In this document: positions 13,501 through 23,200 of the stretch, piece by piece
Layout: each line of letters opens with the position of its first letter
Numbering within the stretch: the first letter of the stretch is position 1
Assembly (NCBI GenBank): GCA_019095985.1
Contig: CM032660.1
Span: 62,062,695 to 62,126,694, forward strand
Length of the DNA stretch: 64,000 nt
Reading direction: 5' to 3'
Origin: Streblospio benedicti
Lineage: Eukaryota; Annelida; Polychaeta; Spionida; Spionidae
The notes under the pieces: model-generated
What the model was told of the DNA's origin: nothing
Seen by the model: only the letters and a program-made list of their open reading frames with translations
The model's database searches: none
Made by a program: the position numbers and the translations under genes

Positions 13501-16500
13501 TGGCGGCGCCCATGATGCGAGCCAAAATATCAATATTTTAAGGGGAAAAGTACCATTTTAAAAATATTGGGTCATTTCCCCTGAATTTGAATTTCTCGAT
13601 TCGGAATGATCGGAATTTACTTTTCCAGGAATACTTGGCAACTCTGGGTAAGCCCCCACTTAATGACAAATGTTTTAGTGTTTTAATTTGCCCCCCATTC
13701 TGTTCTTCCATGTTTTAGTGCCCCCACAGGGCTCTACGTAATGATTGTCCTGTTGTTGACAACCATTTTAAAAATCAGGACAATTAAAAGTCTTGAGGGT
13801 ACGTTGTCCTGTGGGACAACCAATTTCAAAAAAATAAAAAGCATCAAGATTTTCATTTCAAAGTGGGGTGTCACCTAAATTGAATCGGAGATTTTTTTCC
13901 CTGGTCCCCAACATATCAAACAATGTGTGAAAATATTCCAAATATATTAAGCTTTTCAGATGACGAACTTTGAACCGCATAATAGACATGAGGATGAAAA
14001 ATCGACTTGCATATAATGAATGTGATGCATTTTTATTTTTGTAAAAAAATTGTTCACGAGAAAAGATTCATATATGTTTGAACACATTTTTTTTTTTCTT
14101 AACATTATGATTGTTATAATAAAAATCAGCCACTATGTTTAAGACAATTACATGTATATCTGTACAGCATAAACAGAGCTCAAAAAATAATGACAACCTC
14201 ATAGTTATTGGACAACCAGAAATTGATCCTGGTTGTCCTGTGGGCAACATTACAGTTAACGGAGAGCCCGCAAATTCAATGTTTTAGTGCAATAATTTTG
14301 CTTCTCAAAAATGTTGTAGTGCCCCCACTTGCTGTTCCACATTTAATTAATTTGTACCCGTTTTACCTAATAATAAACATTTATGATAACAAAATAATAA
14401 TTTTGGCTCAAGCTAAAGATACTCAAGATATTGGTGAACAGATATCTGATATCAGAGTCATGTGCAGCAGAAAAGGCCATCAATAGGAGAAACTAATGCT
14501 AAAAATTCTGGAGAACATCAGATTCTTGGCTAGACAGGAGATACCTTCCGGAACTAATAGGTTATTGTAAATTTGTGCTTTTGTAATATGGAACGTAGCA
14601 TTGTAAAATGCCCCAATTTTTAGACAAAACCAATGAAATCACATAAAAATGTAATGGTTTTTTTGTTATTGTGAAAAATCTATGGTATGAATTTTCTCTC
14701 AGAAATGGTTAGCTTATTTTGGCATATTCATTTATATTTCAGCGTTGAATGTTAAACTGTTAAAACAAATAAAACGAAGATAAAAACTACTTTCAATTAT
14801 TCTGAAGAGGAAGCCCCTAGATTGGCTTGCGCTTCAATCCACCAAGTGATGTGTTCAGGAAAGTTGGAAATGTTCTAAAATATGGGTGCATAAAATGTCT
14901 ATAAATCTGGTGTAAAATGCACTATATACAATCTAAAATTCTAAAATTTTCCGGGGTGCATGCCCCGACCCCCTAGCTAAACCACACGCTGGAAGTCGGC
15001 CCACTTTTCAATCCCTTGCTACGGGCCTGCTTTTATACAGCCCATCAAAAAATGTCATGTCAGTTCATTGGATTTTTTAAAATCTATTTTGTGAGCTTTG
15101 ATATTTGAAACTAATTTTTCCTAAATTATGCAAATATGTTATAAATATCATTGAATAACATTGATTCATATTTCTATTTTTACAAATCTGTTGAACATTC
15201 TTAGCAAATCAAGTGTAAAAATTACTTGAAGAAGTGAGAAAAATAAATGTGATAAATATAAAATGACTTTCAATGTTTGAAAAAATAAATGCCATATATT
15301 CACCTCCATAAATGTTCTACAAAATATACCCAAAATGATAACTGGATATTTATCATTGATGTATATCAATCATGCCTACACTGCAATCATCCAATCTACC
15401 TGAACTGATGACGGACTTTGTTTGGCAGGCTCCTCTTCCTCATCGGAGGAATCATCCAGAATCTTTTTCTTTAAAACTCGTTTTGGGGTAGTATTCTCTT
15501 CATCATCAGAACCACTGCTGCTACTTCCGTGATTACTATTAACCATGTCTTCTTTTCCAGACCCATAATTGTCAGATGAATCTGCCAGCATGCTTCTTTG
15601 GAGTGTTTTCTAGATACAGAAATATTTAGGTGATTTATTTCTTCATTAAATTAATAGAATCAAAAAATCATTCATCACGACATATTTATGATAGGGTAGT
15701 GATTTATCTATAATTGTTATTTTCTTAAATTTATAATTCACCTTTTTTCTTATAACAATGACTGGCCCATCATCATCACTATCACTTGATTGATCTGAAA
15801 TATACTTGAAAGTATGAAAGCATGGCTCAACCATATAAAATGTACAAATTTTTAGGTCTTAATGCTCATGAAAGTTAGGAACACATTTTTTTAATTAAAA
15901 ACTTCTATCAAATATCAAAGGTCACACTTTAACGTAATCTAAAGCTGCTTTGCTTATTACTTAGAAGGAATAAGTTTTGAACTGATTAATAAACGTTTGA
16001 TTGCTGCAATTGTTTGTAAAGATAAGTCCTCAACATTCATCTCCTTCAAGGTACTGTCCGATGTAAATGTAATAGCAAACATTACAGATAATATTTCCAA
16101 TTACCTAATGCAGGTTCCATCTTCTTGGATCCATTCACCGCCTGAAATAAAGTAAAAATTTATATTTAATTCAAAATTCCATATATTATTAATTGTCACT
16201 GGCAATGGTCTCATAATGGGATTGGGAAAAAAAATTGAAATTTCTACATCCAATAACTTTTTAGAAAAGATATAACATGAATAAAAGGCCAAATAATCCC
16301 CCCCTCCCCATTTTAGGTGAAAAAACACCCTGTAATGTTAGAATGGGGTGAATTCACTCCAATCCTCAATTTACATGAGGGAGTACTGGAAATATTGGGT
16401 ACAGGATACTATGGGTTGGAGGTGAACACCATCTATTTGTACATGGAAGTATGAGCTAATGGGAATATTGACAAGGACATGCACTATTTTGTACATCATA

Positions 16501-17235
16501 TCCAGTCTACTATCAATTCTACATTGGGCTAGTTCTCAAAGAATGTAATACAAGCAGCATATTACTACAAGTAGATCTATATAATTAGTAGATGAATAGT
16601 CAGACAATATAATCTTTTTTTTTCTCAATATAAAATTACTTCACAAACATTTTTTGTTAAAATTTCACAATCTTAATTTATCAATTTTTGAAATTTGAAA
16701 ACAATGGTTTGTTTAAAGTTCCATAGGCAGATACAGAGGTGCACCCCCCCACACCACACACACAGGTTCAAACTTCAACATTTTCTTGAAAGACTTGAAG
16801 TATACATTTCAGCTCTTGAACATTGAATGATTTCATGATACTTGTTGCATCCTTGAGACATAGTTTGAAGTGTGTTTAAATCCGGTGCATTTATTATAAA
16901 TCCCTATAAATAAATAGGTTGGCAAAGAAGCCGGCAATTATGAAAGATGGCGGACATATGGCCGGCAACCGGCCCTGCTGTGTCAATGTCACATCTGCTG
17001 AAAGAAATTACAAATCTAGGATATTGATAATCAGTTTTGCTGCAGCTAAATGCAAGACAATCTAAACTGCAAAAATATAATGGTTACCTTAATTACTCAC
17101 TCAGATCTAGAATCTAGTGAAAATGAGTAGACTAGCCCACCTGTCAACGACATTTTGATTAATTGAAAAATGCGGGAAAGAAACAAATGATATATTTACC
17201 TGTTTTTCAGGAGAGGTATCTAAATCACCCAACAT
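4434..17235 (-). CDS. CLSPN: claspin, N-terminal portion; exons 1-11 of a gene running off the left edge
   Basis: Claspin is the nuclear adaptor that lets ATR activate CHK1 at stalled forks and supports fork progression. The exon series follows the vertebrate protein in order: Ser/Asp-rich N-terminus, an 'NIHSESQRIIRESVTRVPYH' block matching human HSETQRLIRES..LPYH, a PRL..PDGFV.LDD block matching human PRLGADEDSFVILE, a basic helix 'LKQNLEEQMKQKREEARQ', then 'LDNEEGYEGEEEE' matching human LDNEDGFEEEEEE. All sampled borders are GT/AG with compatible phases except entry to exon 5. The CHK1-binding repeats and C-terminus would lie left of base 4434. They are not visible up to base 1. Exons 6-10 are duplicated (8060-11163). 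Confidence 0.85.
4722..4898 (+). mobile_element. LINE reverse-transcriptase C-terminal tail, relic
   Basis: The plus strand reads 'TRVDGARQKGRPRRQWTTDI', then 'AVKAAQCRKKWQTMASKDRE', and stops at about 4898. The KGRPRxxW...AxDRxxW pattern is the usual C-terminal end of non-LTR retrotransposon ORF2. Nothing of the RT core is left. It lies just outside the left edge of the claspin tandem duplication. Confidence 0.6.
5010..5196 (-). CDS. CLSPN: claspin exon 10 (basic helix)
   Basis: The exon enters in phase 2 and leaves in phase 0 (donor gtgcga). It encodes 'KKFTYREDSESEEDDDPELN' followed by 'GAKLCRLKQNLEEQMKQKRE', matching the human claspin segment ending LKAKLQEAMKLRRFEERQ. The predicted long Arg/Lys/Glu helix belongs to the basic region involved in fork and DNA binding. 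Unit 2 has a disrupted counterpart at 8156-8344. Confidence 0.85.
5789..6733 (-). CDS. CLSPN: claspin exon 9 (long acidic exon with 33-residue repeats)
   Basis: This 945-nt exon enters in phase 2 and leaves in phase 2 (donor gtacag). It begins LAIKKPIPGLLIPHLSNPAT, followed by an acidic stretch 'SDDELPDLGLSKEEMERQED'. Three tandem 33-residue units follow, each carrying PRLS.GPDG.V.LDD, and a basic tail 'HKKKHKQSREIEM' ends the exon. The PRL/PDGFV motif corresponds to a conserved vertebrate claspin segment (PRLGADEDSFVILE) present once in human. The reading frame is open throughout. The unit 2 counterpart (8955-9847) is compressed and frame-broken. Confidence 0.85.
5923..6219 (-). repeat. three 99-bp in-frame coding repeats in claspin exon 9
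   Basis: Three units of exactly 33 codons begin DIGSPSDK.ETDAGS and end PRLS..PDG.V.LD. Units 1 and 2 are nearly identical and unit 3 has diverged (QFVPRLSSGPDGFVYLDD), suggesting it is the ancestral copy. Confidence 0.9.
6826..6934 (-). CDS. CLSPN: claspin exon 8
   Basis: This 109-nt exon enters in phase 1 and leaves in phase 2. It encodes ESVTRVPYHRPAKMDLNVFL and then QRAKEKQDALKAVSYP. It aligns with human claspin [20 protein letters not shown]. The RIIR|ESVTRVPYH junction with exon 7 is conserved. Confidence 0.88.
7173..7391 (-). CDS. CLSPN: claspin exon 7
   Basis: This 219-nt exon, phase 1 to 1, runs from a Gln/Asn/Asp-rich start through 'SEKLRKKLAKLKGAAKKTNK' to 'SRPKREDILNIHSESQRIIR'. 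The last part matches human 'SKEALKQLHSETQRLIR' and is one of the strongest markers for claspin. The donor is gttggt. Confidence 0.88.
7524..7593 (-). CDS. CLSPN: claspin exon 6
   Basis: This 70-nt exon enters in phase 0 and leaves in phase 1 (donor gtaggt). It encodes QMKSLNRDFFDAEDSASEGE, similar to the DKDLFETGLEDE region of human claspin. The unit 2 copy (10644-10711) is two bases shorter and loses frame. Confidence 0.78.
7787..7985. mobile_element. foldback/MITE-like inverted repeat, about 200 bp, copy in unit 1
   Basis: The left end 'gataccaatagga' pairs with the right end 'tcctattggtatc'. Inner arms 'ttttggcgat' with 'atcgccaaaa', and 'cagcttcatcaggccgaat' with its complement, follow. 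No ORF is present. A second copy at about 10905-11110 came with the tandem duplication, not by independent insertion. Confidence 0.75.
8156..8344 (-). pseudogene. second copy of claspin exon 10, frame-broken
   Basis: It matches 5010-5196 with small indels. 'TLKLKKFTYV' runs into 'RIQRAAEGDDPELN' instead of the REDSESEEDDDPELN of unit 1. The 'GAKLCRLKQNLEEQMKQKR' segment survives. Confidence 0.75.
8955..9847 (-). pseudogene. second copy of claspin exon 9, frame-broken
   Basis: The 5' half (9369-9728) is open and identical in translation to unit 1 from MNVKDEKHTES through GDHVSVQK. The repeat-bearing 3' half (about 9080-9370) is shortened and out of frame in several places. Confidence 0.8.
9939..10047 (-). 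pseudogene. second copy of claspin exon 8 (intact)
   Basis: This exon has the same length and translation as 6826-6934 and keeps its splice sites. It is listed as pseudogene only because the flanking duplicated exons are broken. Confidence 0.75.
10287..10509 (-). pseudogene. second copy of claspin exon 7, with indels
   Basis: It is homologous to 7173-7391 but four bases longer, with extra T bases in T-runs that disturb the frame near 10370-10420 and 10505. Confidence 0.75.
10644..10711 (-). pseudogene. second copy of claspin exon 6, frameshifted
   Basis: At 68 nt against 70, the reading after QMKSLNR turns into FVWRRGQCK and stops, where unit 1 reads DFFDAEDSASEGE. Confidence 0.72.
11577..11646 (-). 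CDS. CLSPN: claspin exon 5 (candidate)
   Basis: The open stretch VKTSRRNEDSDLNDEVEPSC sits between an acceptor (ttcaag) and a donor (gttgaa), and leaves in phase 0 as exon 6 needs. It must enter in phase 2, but exon 4 leaves in phase 0, so either one more small exon lies in 11.7-15.4 kb or the acceptor differs. Confidence 0.5.
11934..11973. repeat. inverted repeat arm matching 1-47
   Basis: It is the reverse complement of the left window edge: 'actggatagtcataagacaa' then 'gtctcagacttccattgatc'. It lies within claspin intron DNA between exons 5 and 4. Confidence 0.7.
11974..13339. other. intron DNA without recognised gene
   Basis: It is AT-rich. A short repeat 'gtcaggagtgtaacac' at about 11862 recurs at about 12255. 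There are runs of 'aaatttctgaat' at 12425-12480. Short ORFs here look random. Confidence 0.5.
13340..13640. repeat. interspersed repeat copy 2 (pairs with 4070-4330)
   Basis: It is in the same orientation as copy 1 and carries the blocks listed there, with an extra about 50-bp segment around 13440-13490 (gcccggtaaaaataaaacg). Confidence 0.6.
14870..15029. mobile_element. hAT-family terminal segment, inverted relative to 48-215
   Basis: The reverse complement begins CAGGCCCGTAGCAAGGGATT and continues with the same subterminal blocks seen at 100-215 (gaaaatttt, agattgta.atagtgcattt, caccagatttatagaca). It is probably a non-autonomous or truncated relative of the element at the window start. 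Confidence 0.65.
15400..15609 (-). CDS. CLSPN: claspin exon 4 (Ser/Asp-rich)
   Basis: This is a 210-nt exon, phase 0 to 0, 70 residues. 'TPKRVLKKKILDDSSDEEEE' resembles human claspin 'KLKNRKVLQDSDSETED'. The many Ser-Asp/Glu sites suit CK2-type phosphorylation, which I infer from composition only. Confidence 0.75.
15742..15794 (-). CDS. CLSPN: claspin exon 3
   Basis: This 53-nt exon enters in phase 1 and leaves in phase 0 (donor gtgaat). It encodes DQSSDSDDDGPVIVIRKK, an acidic patch followed by a short basic strand as in claspin N-termini. Confidence 0.68.
16105..16141 (-). CDS. CLSPN: claspin exon 2
   Basis: This 37-nt exon, phase 0 to 1, encodes AVNGSKKMEPAL. It is flanked by 'tttcag' and 'gtaatt'. 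It is short, so support comes from phase agreement with exons 1 and 3. Confidence 0.6.
17200..17235 (-). CDS. CLSPN: claspin exon 1 (start codon)
   Basis: ATG at 17235 opens MLGDLDTSPEKQ, then donor gtaaat in phase 0. It has an A at -3 (aaaatcATG). Upstream on the minus strand (17340-17460) the sequence becomes relatively GC-rich, consistent with a promoter. This is an inference. Confidence 0.6.
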
Positions 17236-17903
17236 GATTTTTTCTTGAATACGTATGCTTTCAGATTACACAAAAGAAATGCAAATCAATGGTTTAAAAA
17301 TGCAATGATTTTAATCAATCGTGCCCACAGCTGATTGGTACGCTAGCGTCTGTGACAACCTCCAAACCGAGGCTCGCGCCAAAAGAGGACTGTGGGAAAT
17401 TGCGTTTTAGCCTCGTTCATGTTCAACCAGACTCTGTATTGTGAGTACGTTCAGGGCTCAGATGACTAAATGGATACTAAATTGTAAGATCTATAAACAA
17501 CGTAATAACTAGACGCCCTCTGCTTTGCTTAGCTTTGAGTGTTGGCAAGAAATCTTATTTTTCATCAGTAGAGTATGCAATTTCCTGTTGCTGAGGATAA
17601 AAATTATATGGGCATATCCACCTTCCCAAAGCTGTGGCAGCCATTGAAGAGACATACCCCCTGAAATCCTCTCTAGTCTAGCCCGATTCAACATTTATAC
17701 ATGAATGACAACAACTGACCATTCACACTAAATATTCAAATAATTTGTAAGTAAAATGACTGGTTTTGCACCTATGTAGTTAGATTTACGTAGTCACCAG
17801 GCGGTGTTATGAGGTTTCTCCCATGCAATCAAAAAATTTTTGGATTTAACGTAGAAAACCCGTTTTGCTTTATAGAGGCTAATGCCCTTCCATCAAAATT
17901 CAA

Positions 17904-18003
17904 NNNNNNNNNNNNNNNNNNNNNNNNNNNNNNNNNNNNNNNNNNNNNNNNNNNNNNNNNNNNNNNNNNNNNNNNNNNNNNNNNNNNNNNNNNNNNNNNN
18001 NNN
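17904..18003. other. assembly gap (100 N)
   Basis: Exactly 100 N, the conventional size for a gap of unknown length. Contigs on either side need not be neighbours. Confidence 1.
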
Positions 18004-18039
18004 GACAATAAGTTATCAGCATATTTTGTACATATTAGA

Positions 18040-18720
18040 AAATGAACAAATAATCAGTATTAACAGATATAAAAAACGGCCTAGAAATAATGATCTTCTA
18101 CATAGGAGGGTTTTTTCGAGATCCTTTTAGCGCCTCTTGCTTCACCAGCAAATCTGATAGCAACATAATGATTTCATTTTCCCATTCATTGTCATCATCG
18201 ACATTGTCATCATAAATTCTTGAAACAAATATTCATATTGTGATGGAGTGAACAAAATATTACCATCTGGCTGTACACTACACACATCCACTATCTTGCC
18301 TGTAAAACTGATGATACATCTTGATGAAATTTGTATGGGATCAAAAGATATGGGTTTTTCTCTGTAAATTTGTATTCTGTTACGTGACAAAATTCATCAT
18401 CCTCATTAAAATCCTTTTCCAGTTTACAAATTTTCACATCTGTCTTAGCAAGTGCTAAGTATGTATGTATGAAATAATATTTCCCATAGCTAGAAGGATC
18501 ACCTTATCATCTTGCAGCTGCTGGTCTTTTCTTAAAAAGCTTACAAAATCCACAGGTGGAGGGTCTGTCCTTGGCTTGGTGTAAGCATACAAAGGAAGAG
18601 TGCCTACTTTGTCTTTTGTAGTTTTGGGATCGGATATTGAGCTGACGCACTCCTTGCACATATGCTTTTTGATAATTTGTTAAAATTTCTTGCTCTGCTG
18701 CAGTGACTGATTTACTAGGG
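18040..18720 (-). pseudogene. degraded ORF of unknown family
   Basis: Minus-strand frames alternate through sequence that looks once coding: 'AAEQEILTNYQKAYVQGVRQ', then 'PLYAYTKPRTDPPPVDFVSF', then 'VTEYKFTEKNPYLLIPYKFH', then 'VCSVQPDGNILFTPSQYEYL'. At least three frame changes and no splice sites between them argue against a live gene. I do not recognise the family. Confidence 0.4.
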
Positions 18721-18740
18721 CAACTATTCTACTAGCATAC

Positions 18741-19280
18741 TTTTCACTGGCCCATTCTGTGCTAGAGAACGCTTGCCAAGCATGGGACCCTCCCACCAAG
18801 AAGAACATTGCAAAACTGGAGCAAGTCCAACATAGAGCAGCACAATTCGCCATGAGTGACTATTCTATCTACAGCAGTGTTACCGCCATGTTTAGACAGC
18901 TACAATGGGAGACACTATCTCCCCGCTTGAAGAATCACCGACTAGCACTTATGTATGAAATAGTGAACAAGAAAGTGGCCATCCCTGCTGTTGACATCCT
19001 CCTGCCAGCTGACCAGCGTACGCGTTCATCACATCAACACAAATTTAGACATTTATCAGCAAATACGGACACATTCAGGAACTCCTTCTTTCCACGGACA
19101 ATTCCAGAATGGAACAGCATTAACTTAGACACTGCCAACTGCAGTTCTGTAGACACATTCCGTGCCAGGCTACATGCCGTGCACAGGAGCGACTGAGTAG
19201 CGGTGCGTCCTCCCATCCATCTGCGCACATGCTGATAAAGCCCTGCAGATTAGCATACAGATACAGATACAGATTCATGT
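18741..19280 (+). mobile_element. 3' end of a LINE (CR1/Jockey-type) retrotransposon
   Basis: The open frame 18759-19196 (145 codons) has the signature of a non-LTR reverse-transcriptase C-terminus: ENACQAWDPPTKKNIAKLEQ, then VQHRAAQFAMSDY, then LQWETLSPRLKNHRLALMYE. After the stop at 19194-19196 a short tail ends in repeated 'atacag' units (about 19254-19273), the kind of microsatellite tail left by 3'-primed integration. Only the 3' about 0.5 kb is present, a typical 5' truncation. Confidence 0.8.
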
Positions 19281-20030
19281 GAGGTAGTTCCAAATATACA
19301 TTTGGTGGCTCATAGTATGATTCTTGAGTATTATAAATATATGGTGCCTTAGTCTTTCTCATTGCGAGTTGTTCTACAATGATAGGATAAACCCGGCAAA
19401 ATTCTTACGTATCTGGATGGAGGTTTAGACATTCAAAGGCGGAAAACCCATAGCAAGGTACGGCGCTTATAAACCCACAGTGCCTTATCATATTAGTTGC
19501 CGTCATTTTCCAAGGCTATGCGTGATGCCTATTTGATACCTGTTTAATACCTATGCATCAGTATGGGTTTTACTTTATAGAAAACTCTATCAAGCCAATG
19601 ACAAATTGCCGTACGGCAGCCGTATCAATTGTATCAAATCAAATGGGTTTTGTAATTAACTTTTGCAAAAAATTCTAATTTACTTTTAGCTTTCTTCTTT
19701 TGTCTAGTATTCTAATATTTTTTGTCCATAAAATAGCGCGAAATTTCGATATTTTTGCTCCTATCTTATCCCACTTTCAAATTGGAGATCCCTTATTCCT
19801 CTTTTTTCGGCCCTTTTTCCCTTATCCCTTTTTCAGCCTTTTTTCCCTTATCCCACTTCCTTATACCTCCCCCCATTAGAAAAAAAAGACACAAACTGTT
19901 TTTAATCTTAGCTGCACGTGTTTCGTATCAGCCTCATTTTCATCCTCAGACAATATTACCACTTACACCAGATCATCGGCGTGAAGGAATGATTTGTATT
20001 TACAAAGGGGACTGCCTGCGTCGGAAGTGT
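19281..20030. other. no gene seen
   Basis: It is AT-rich with pyrimidine-rich runs (19750-19870, repeated 'ttatccc'). The short plus ORF at 19755-20087 is low complexity and not convincing. Confidence 0.5.
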
Positions 20031-20243
20031 CGCCTAAACCGTAGACTGTTGCACTGTCTCTATCTCGCTCTGCTTCGCTCTACGTGAGAGAGTCCCGGCG
20101 AAGCATAGTCTCTACCACAGACGCCCGCTACCTTGTACTGGTGACTGAGCGCCTTGTGCCGAAAGTCAGCTGGCGTCTGTAAAAGAGACTAGGCGAAGCA
20201 GAACGAAAGTGAGGCAGTGCAACAGTCTAGCCAAAACCGTTAC
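20030..20243. mobile_element. inverted-repeat element upstream of the VRK1-like gene
   Basis: The left arm 'gactgttgcactgtctctat' (from about 20045) pairs with the right arm ending 'gaggcagtgcaacagtc' (to about 20227). Outer bases 'aaaccg' and 'cggttt'-type sequence extend the match. The VRK-region homology with the inverted copy stops at this element's right edge, so it may be an insertion present in one haplotype only. Confidence 0.6.
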
Positions 20244-23200
20244 GTCGTGCGTCTGGTACTGAGTTGCTGATCTCCAGTACAGTACAACGAGTACTGTAAG
20301 ACTTACACCCGGAAGTCACATATTTTAAAAATAAACTTTTAGAAATTTGTAAGAAAATGTTAAATTGACCTGTTTTTATCAGTATTGGCAGGTCTTATTT
20401 GCAAGTAAACTGTCATTGTGAAATACAGTATCACCATGCCGCCAAAAAAGCAAAATGCAGGTGTCAAAGCAGCCGGAAAAGGGAATAACAATCACAAGCT
20501 TTCATCTCAACTGCCCGAAGGAACCATTCTACAGGACTTTACAAAGGGAGTGTGGAAAATTGGGAAACCAATAGGAGTTGGTGGATTTGGGCTTCTTTAT
20601 TTAGCAAAAAGTGGTGCAACTGGTGCCGTCACTCCCAATGCAGAATATGTCCTCAAAATGGAGCCTCATGGCAATGGACCCCTGTTCTGTGAATTGGCTT
20701 TTTATCAAAGAGTTGCTAAACCAGACTTAATAAAGTCATGGATGGCATCCCGCAAGTTGAAGAGTCTTGGAATGCCCAAATTCATTGCAACGGGATTACA
20801 TGAAGATAAAAAAGAAAAAAATAGATTCATGGTAATGGAACGATTTGGTACTGATCTTCAAAAATTGTTTGAGCAAAATGGCAAACGATTTCCAAGGAAA
20901 ACTGTTATCACAATCGGCTTACAACTTTTAGAAGTGCTTGAATACATTCACAGTAAAGAATACTGTCATGCAGATATCAAAGCATCAAATATATTATTGG
21001 GTTATGACAAATCAAGCTCAAACCAAGTGTTTCTAGTAGATTTTGGCTTAGCATATAGGTATACTGTTGATGGAAAGCTAAAGCCAGGTAAAAGTGATCC
21101 GAAGTGGAAACACAATGGCACCATTGAATTTACAAGCCGAGATGCTCATGATGGTCGAACCCCTTCACGTAGAGGAGATTTAGAAATATTAGCATATTGT
21201 TTGTTGCAATGGCTTTGTGGAAAACTGCCATGGGAGGATAAGCTAAGTGATTGCGAATATGTTCAGAGGGAGAAGAATAAGTATATGTCTAATGTTCCAA
21301 CTTTGATGACTAAATGCTTCCCTGGTGGAGAAAAACCGTTAGAAATACAACTTTTTCTGCAGTACGTAAACAAACTGCAATATGAAGATGAACCTGATTA
21401 TGAACTCTGTAAAAAGATATTGCGCGATGGGCTGAAAAAGCTTGGCTTTGTTGATGATGGTAAACTTGATTTCTCAAGCAGTGCTTCAAAGACTAAAGCA
21501 TCAGCAAAAAGAACCGTTACGCCAAAAGGTAAAGGAAAGAAAGCAGCTATTTCAGAATCTGAAGATGAAACAGAATCCGATGATGAAGAATCCGATGATG
21601 AAGAATTATGTAGTGGTACAAAGAGGAAAGTATCTGCCAAAAGAAAAGTGATGCCAAAACGAAAAGCAAGGAGTCAATCTTGTTCAGACTCAGAATCTGA
21701 CATTCCAAGAGCTGCTAAGAAAAAAGCACCAGTGAAAGGGAAATCTACACAAAGAAAAAAGGCAATAGATGTTTCCGATTCTGAATCTGAAGATGAATAT
21801 GATTCTGAATCTGAAGATGAACACATTGTTCGTTTGACAAATGGCAGGAAGAAAGTAGCGTCACATCCTGCAAAAAGAGCAAGAAGTAGGATTGCATCAC
21901 CAAAAAATCGTAAAACCAAAAAACCAAAAGCTGAAGTAGGATGTCAAACATCACCATGGTTAAAGGGACTTAAAAGAAGCAGAAAGGGGAAGTAGTTGGG
22001 GTTTTGAGCTTGACATTTAGTATAAATGATGAAATTATTCTTACGCAAAAAATGCATTTCAATAAGAATTATAACCTTCAAAAGTGGTTTGTTCTTACTT
22101 ACTCGTAATGTACGATTTAATGTTGAAATTAACATCTATTATTAGACTTACAAAGTTGGTAATAATGGAAAGTTAAATATATATGTAATTTCCAAAAAAT
22201 TGTTCAATTTATGAGGGTGAGAAGCCTGTATATAGGTATCAGATTAGATATATCACAATGGCAAAGTTTTAACTTGTTAGACCTGTTGTGCAGATCATTG
22301 CATTTCATCACCAACTTAAAGTTAGCTGTACATAGACTGATAATCACTCAAGTTGATTTTAATGTTGAATTTATCATTCTATTTTAGAAGTTTTTTTTCC
22401 TGTAAGATTCTTAGTAGACCATCTGTGAAACTAGGAGAGATTTAGTGGACACATGATTTCATCTTCCACAATTCAAGTAAGTTATCTACCTGGTTGACAG
22501 TTTCAGGAACCACTGCTGTTTGAACTGCACAGAGAGGTTTTGAGAATACACCAGTGGTTGCTGAAAATGTCAACTTGCTAGATAATTTTTTTGTTGTTGC
22601 GAAAGTTGACATCATGTTTAAACTACATAAATGTAGTACATAATGTACATAATTCAAACACGATGAACCCATGAAAAGTTAAATGATGTATTTAGTATTT
22701 AGTTTTCCATATGTTGTTTTGTATGATTGCATTTGTTGTAAATATTTTTAGATTGACAATTTCAAAAATTATTTTTTAATGTGTGACATTTCTTGGACTG
22801 AACTGCAAATGGACTGATATTGAATATTTAGTACTAAACCACCATAACATTCAACATTATTATTATTATTATCATTATTATTGTAATTGAACTCTACATG
22901 TAAGAATGATGCAAGAAACAATTTGTAGAACAGCAGGTTGATTGTCACTAAATAAAAAAAATAAAAAAATAAAAAAAAAGAATAAAAACAAAAAAACTGG
23001 ATTATATCGTGGCTATTAAACTTTGCGAATTTCATCTATAAATTATTTTGTGACTATTTAATTTTGCGATTTTGGTCGATCCTGGAAATATTTCTACTCC
23101 CGGAGTTACCCCGACATTTTTACACCGGTGAACACAGTTGATATCTACGTACTAGAGGACAAGGAATTATAGTTTTCCTTTGCATGATGTATAATACACC

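Noticed and set aside
19755-20087. 110-codon plus ORF upstream of the kinase
   Set aside because: Runs from pyrimidine-rich low-complexity sequence into an inverted-repeat element; no conserved features.
21398-21957. Minus-strand Ser-rich ORFs opposite the kinase tail
   Set aside because: Shadows of the acidic/basic repeat coding sequence.
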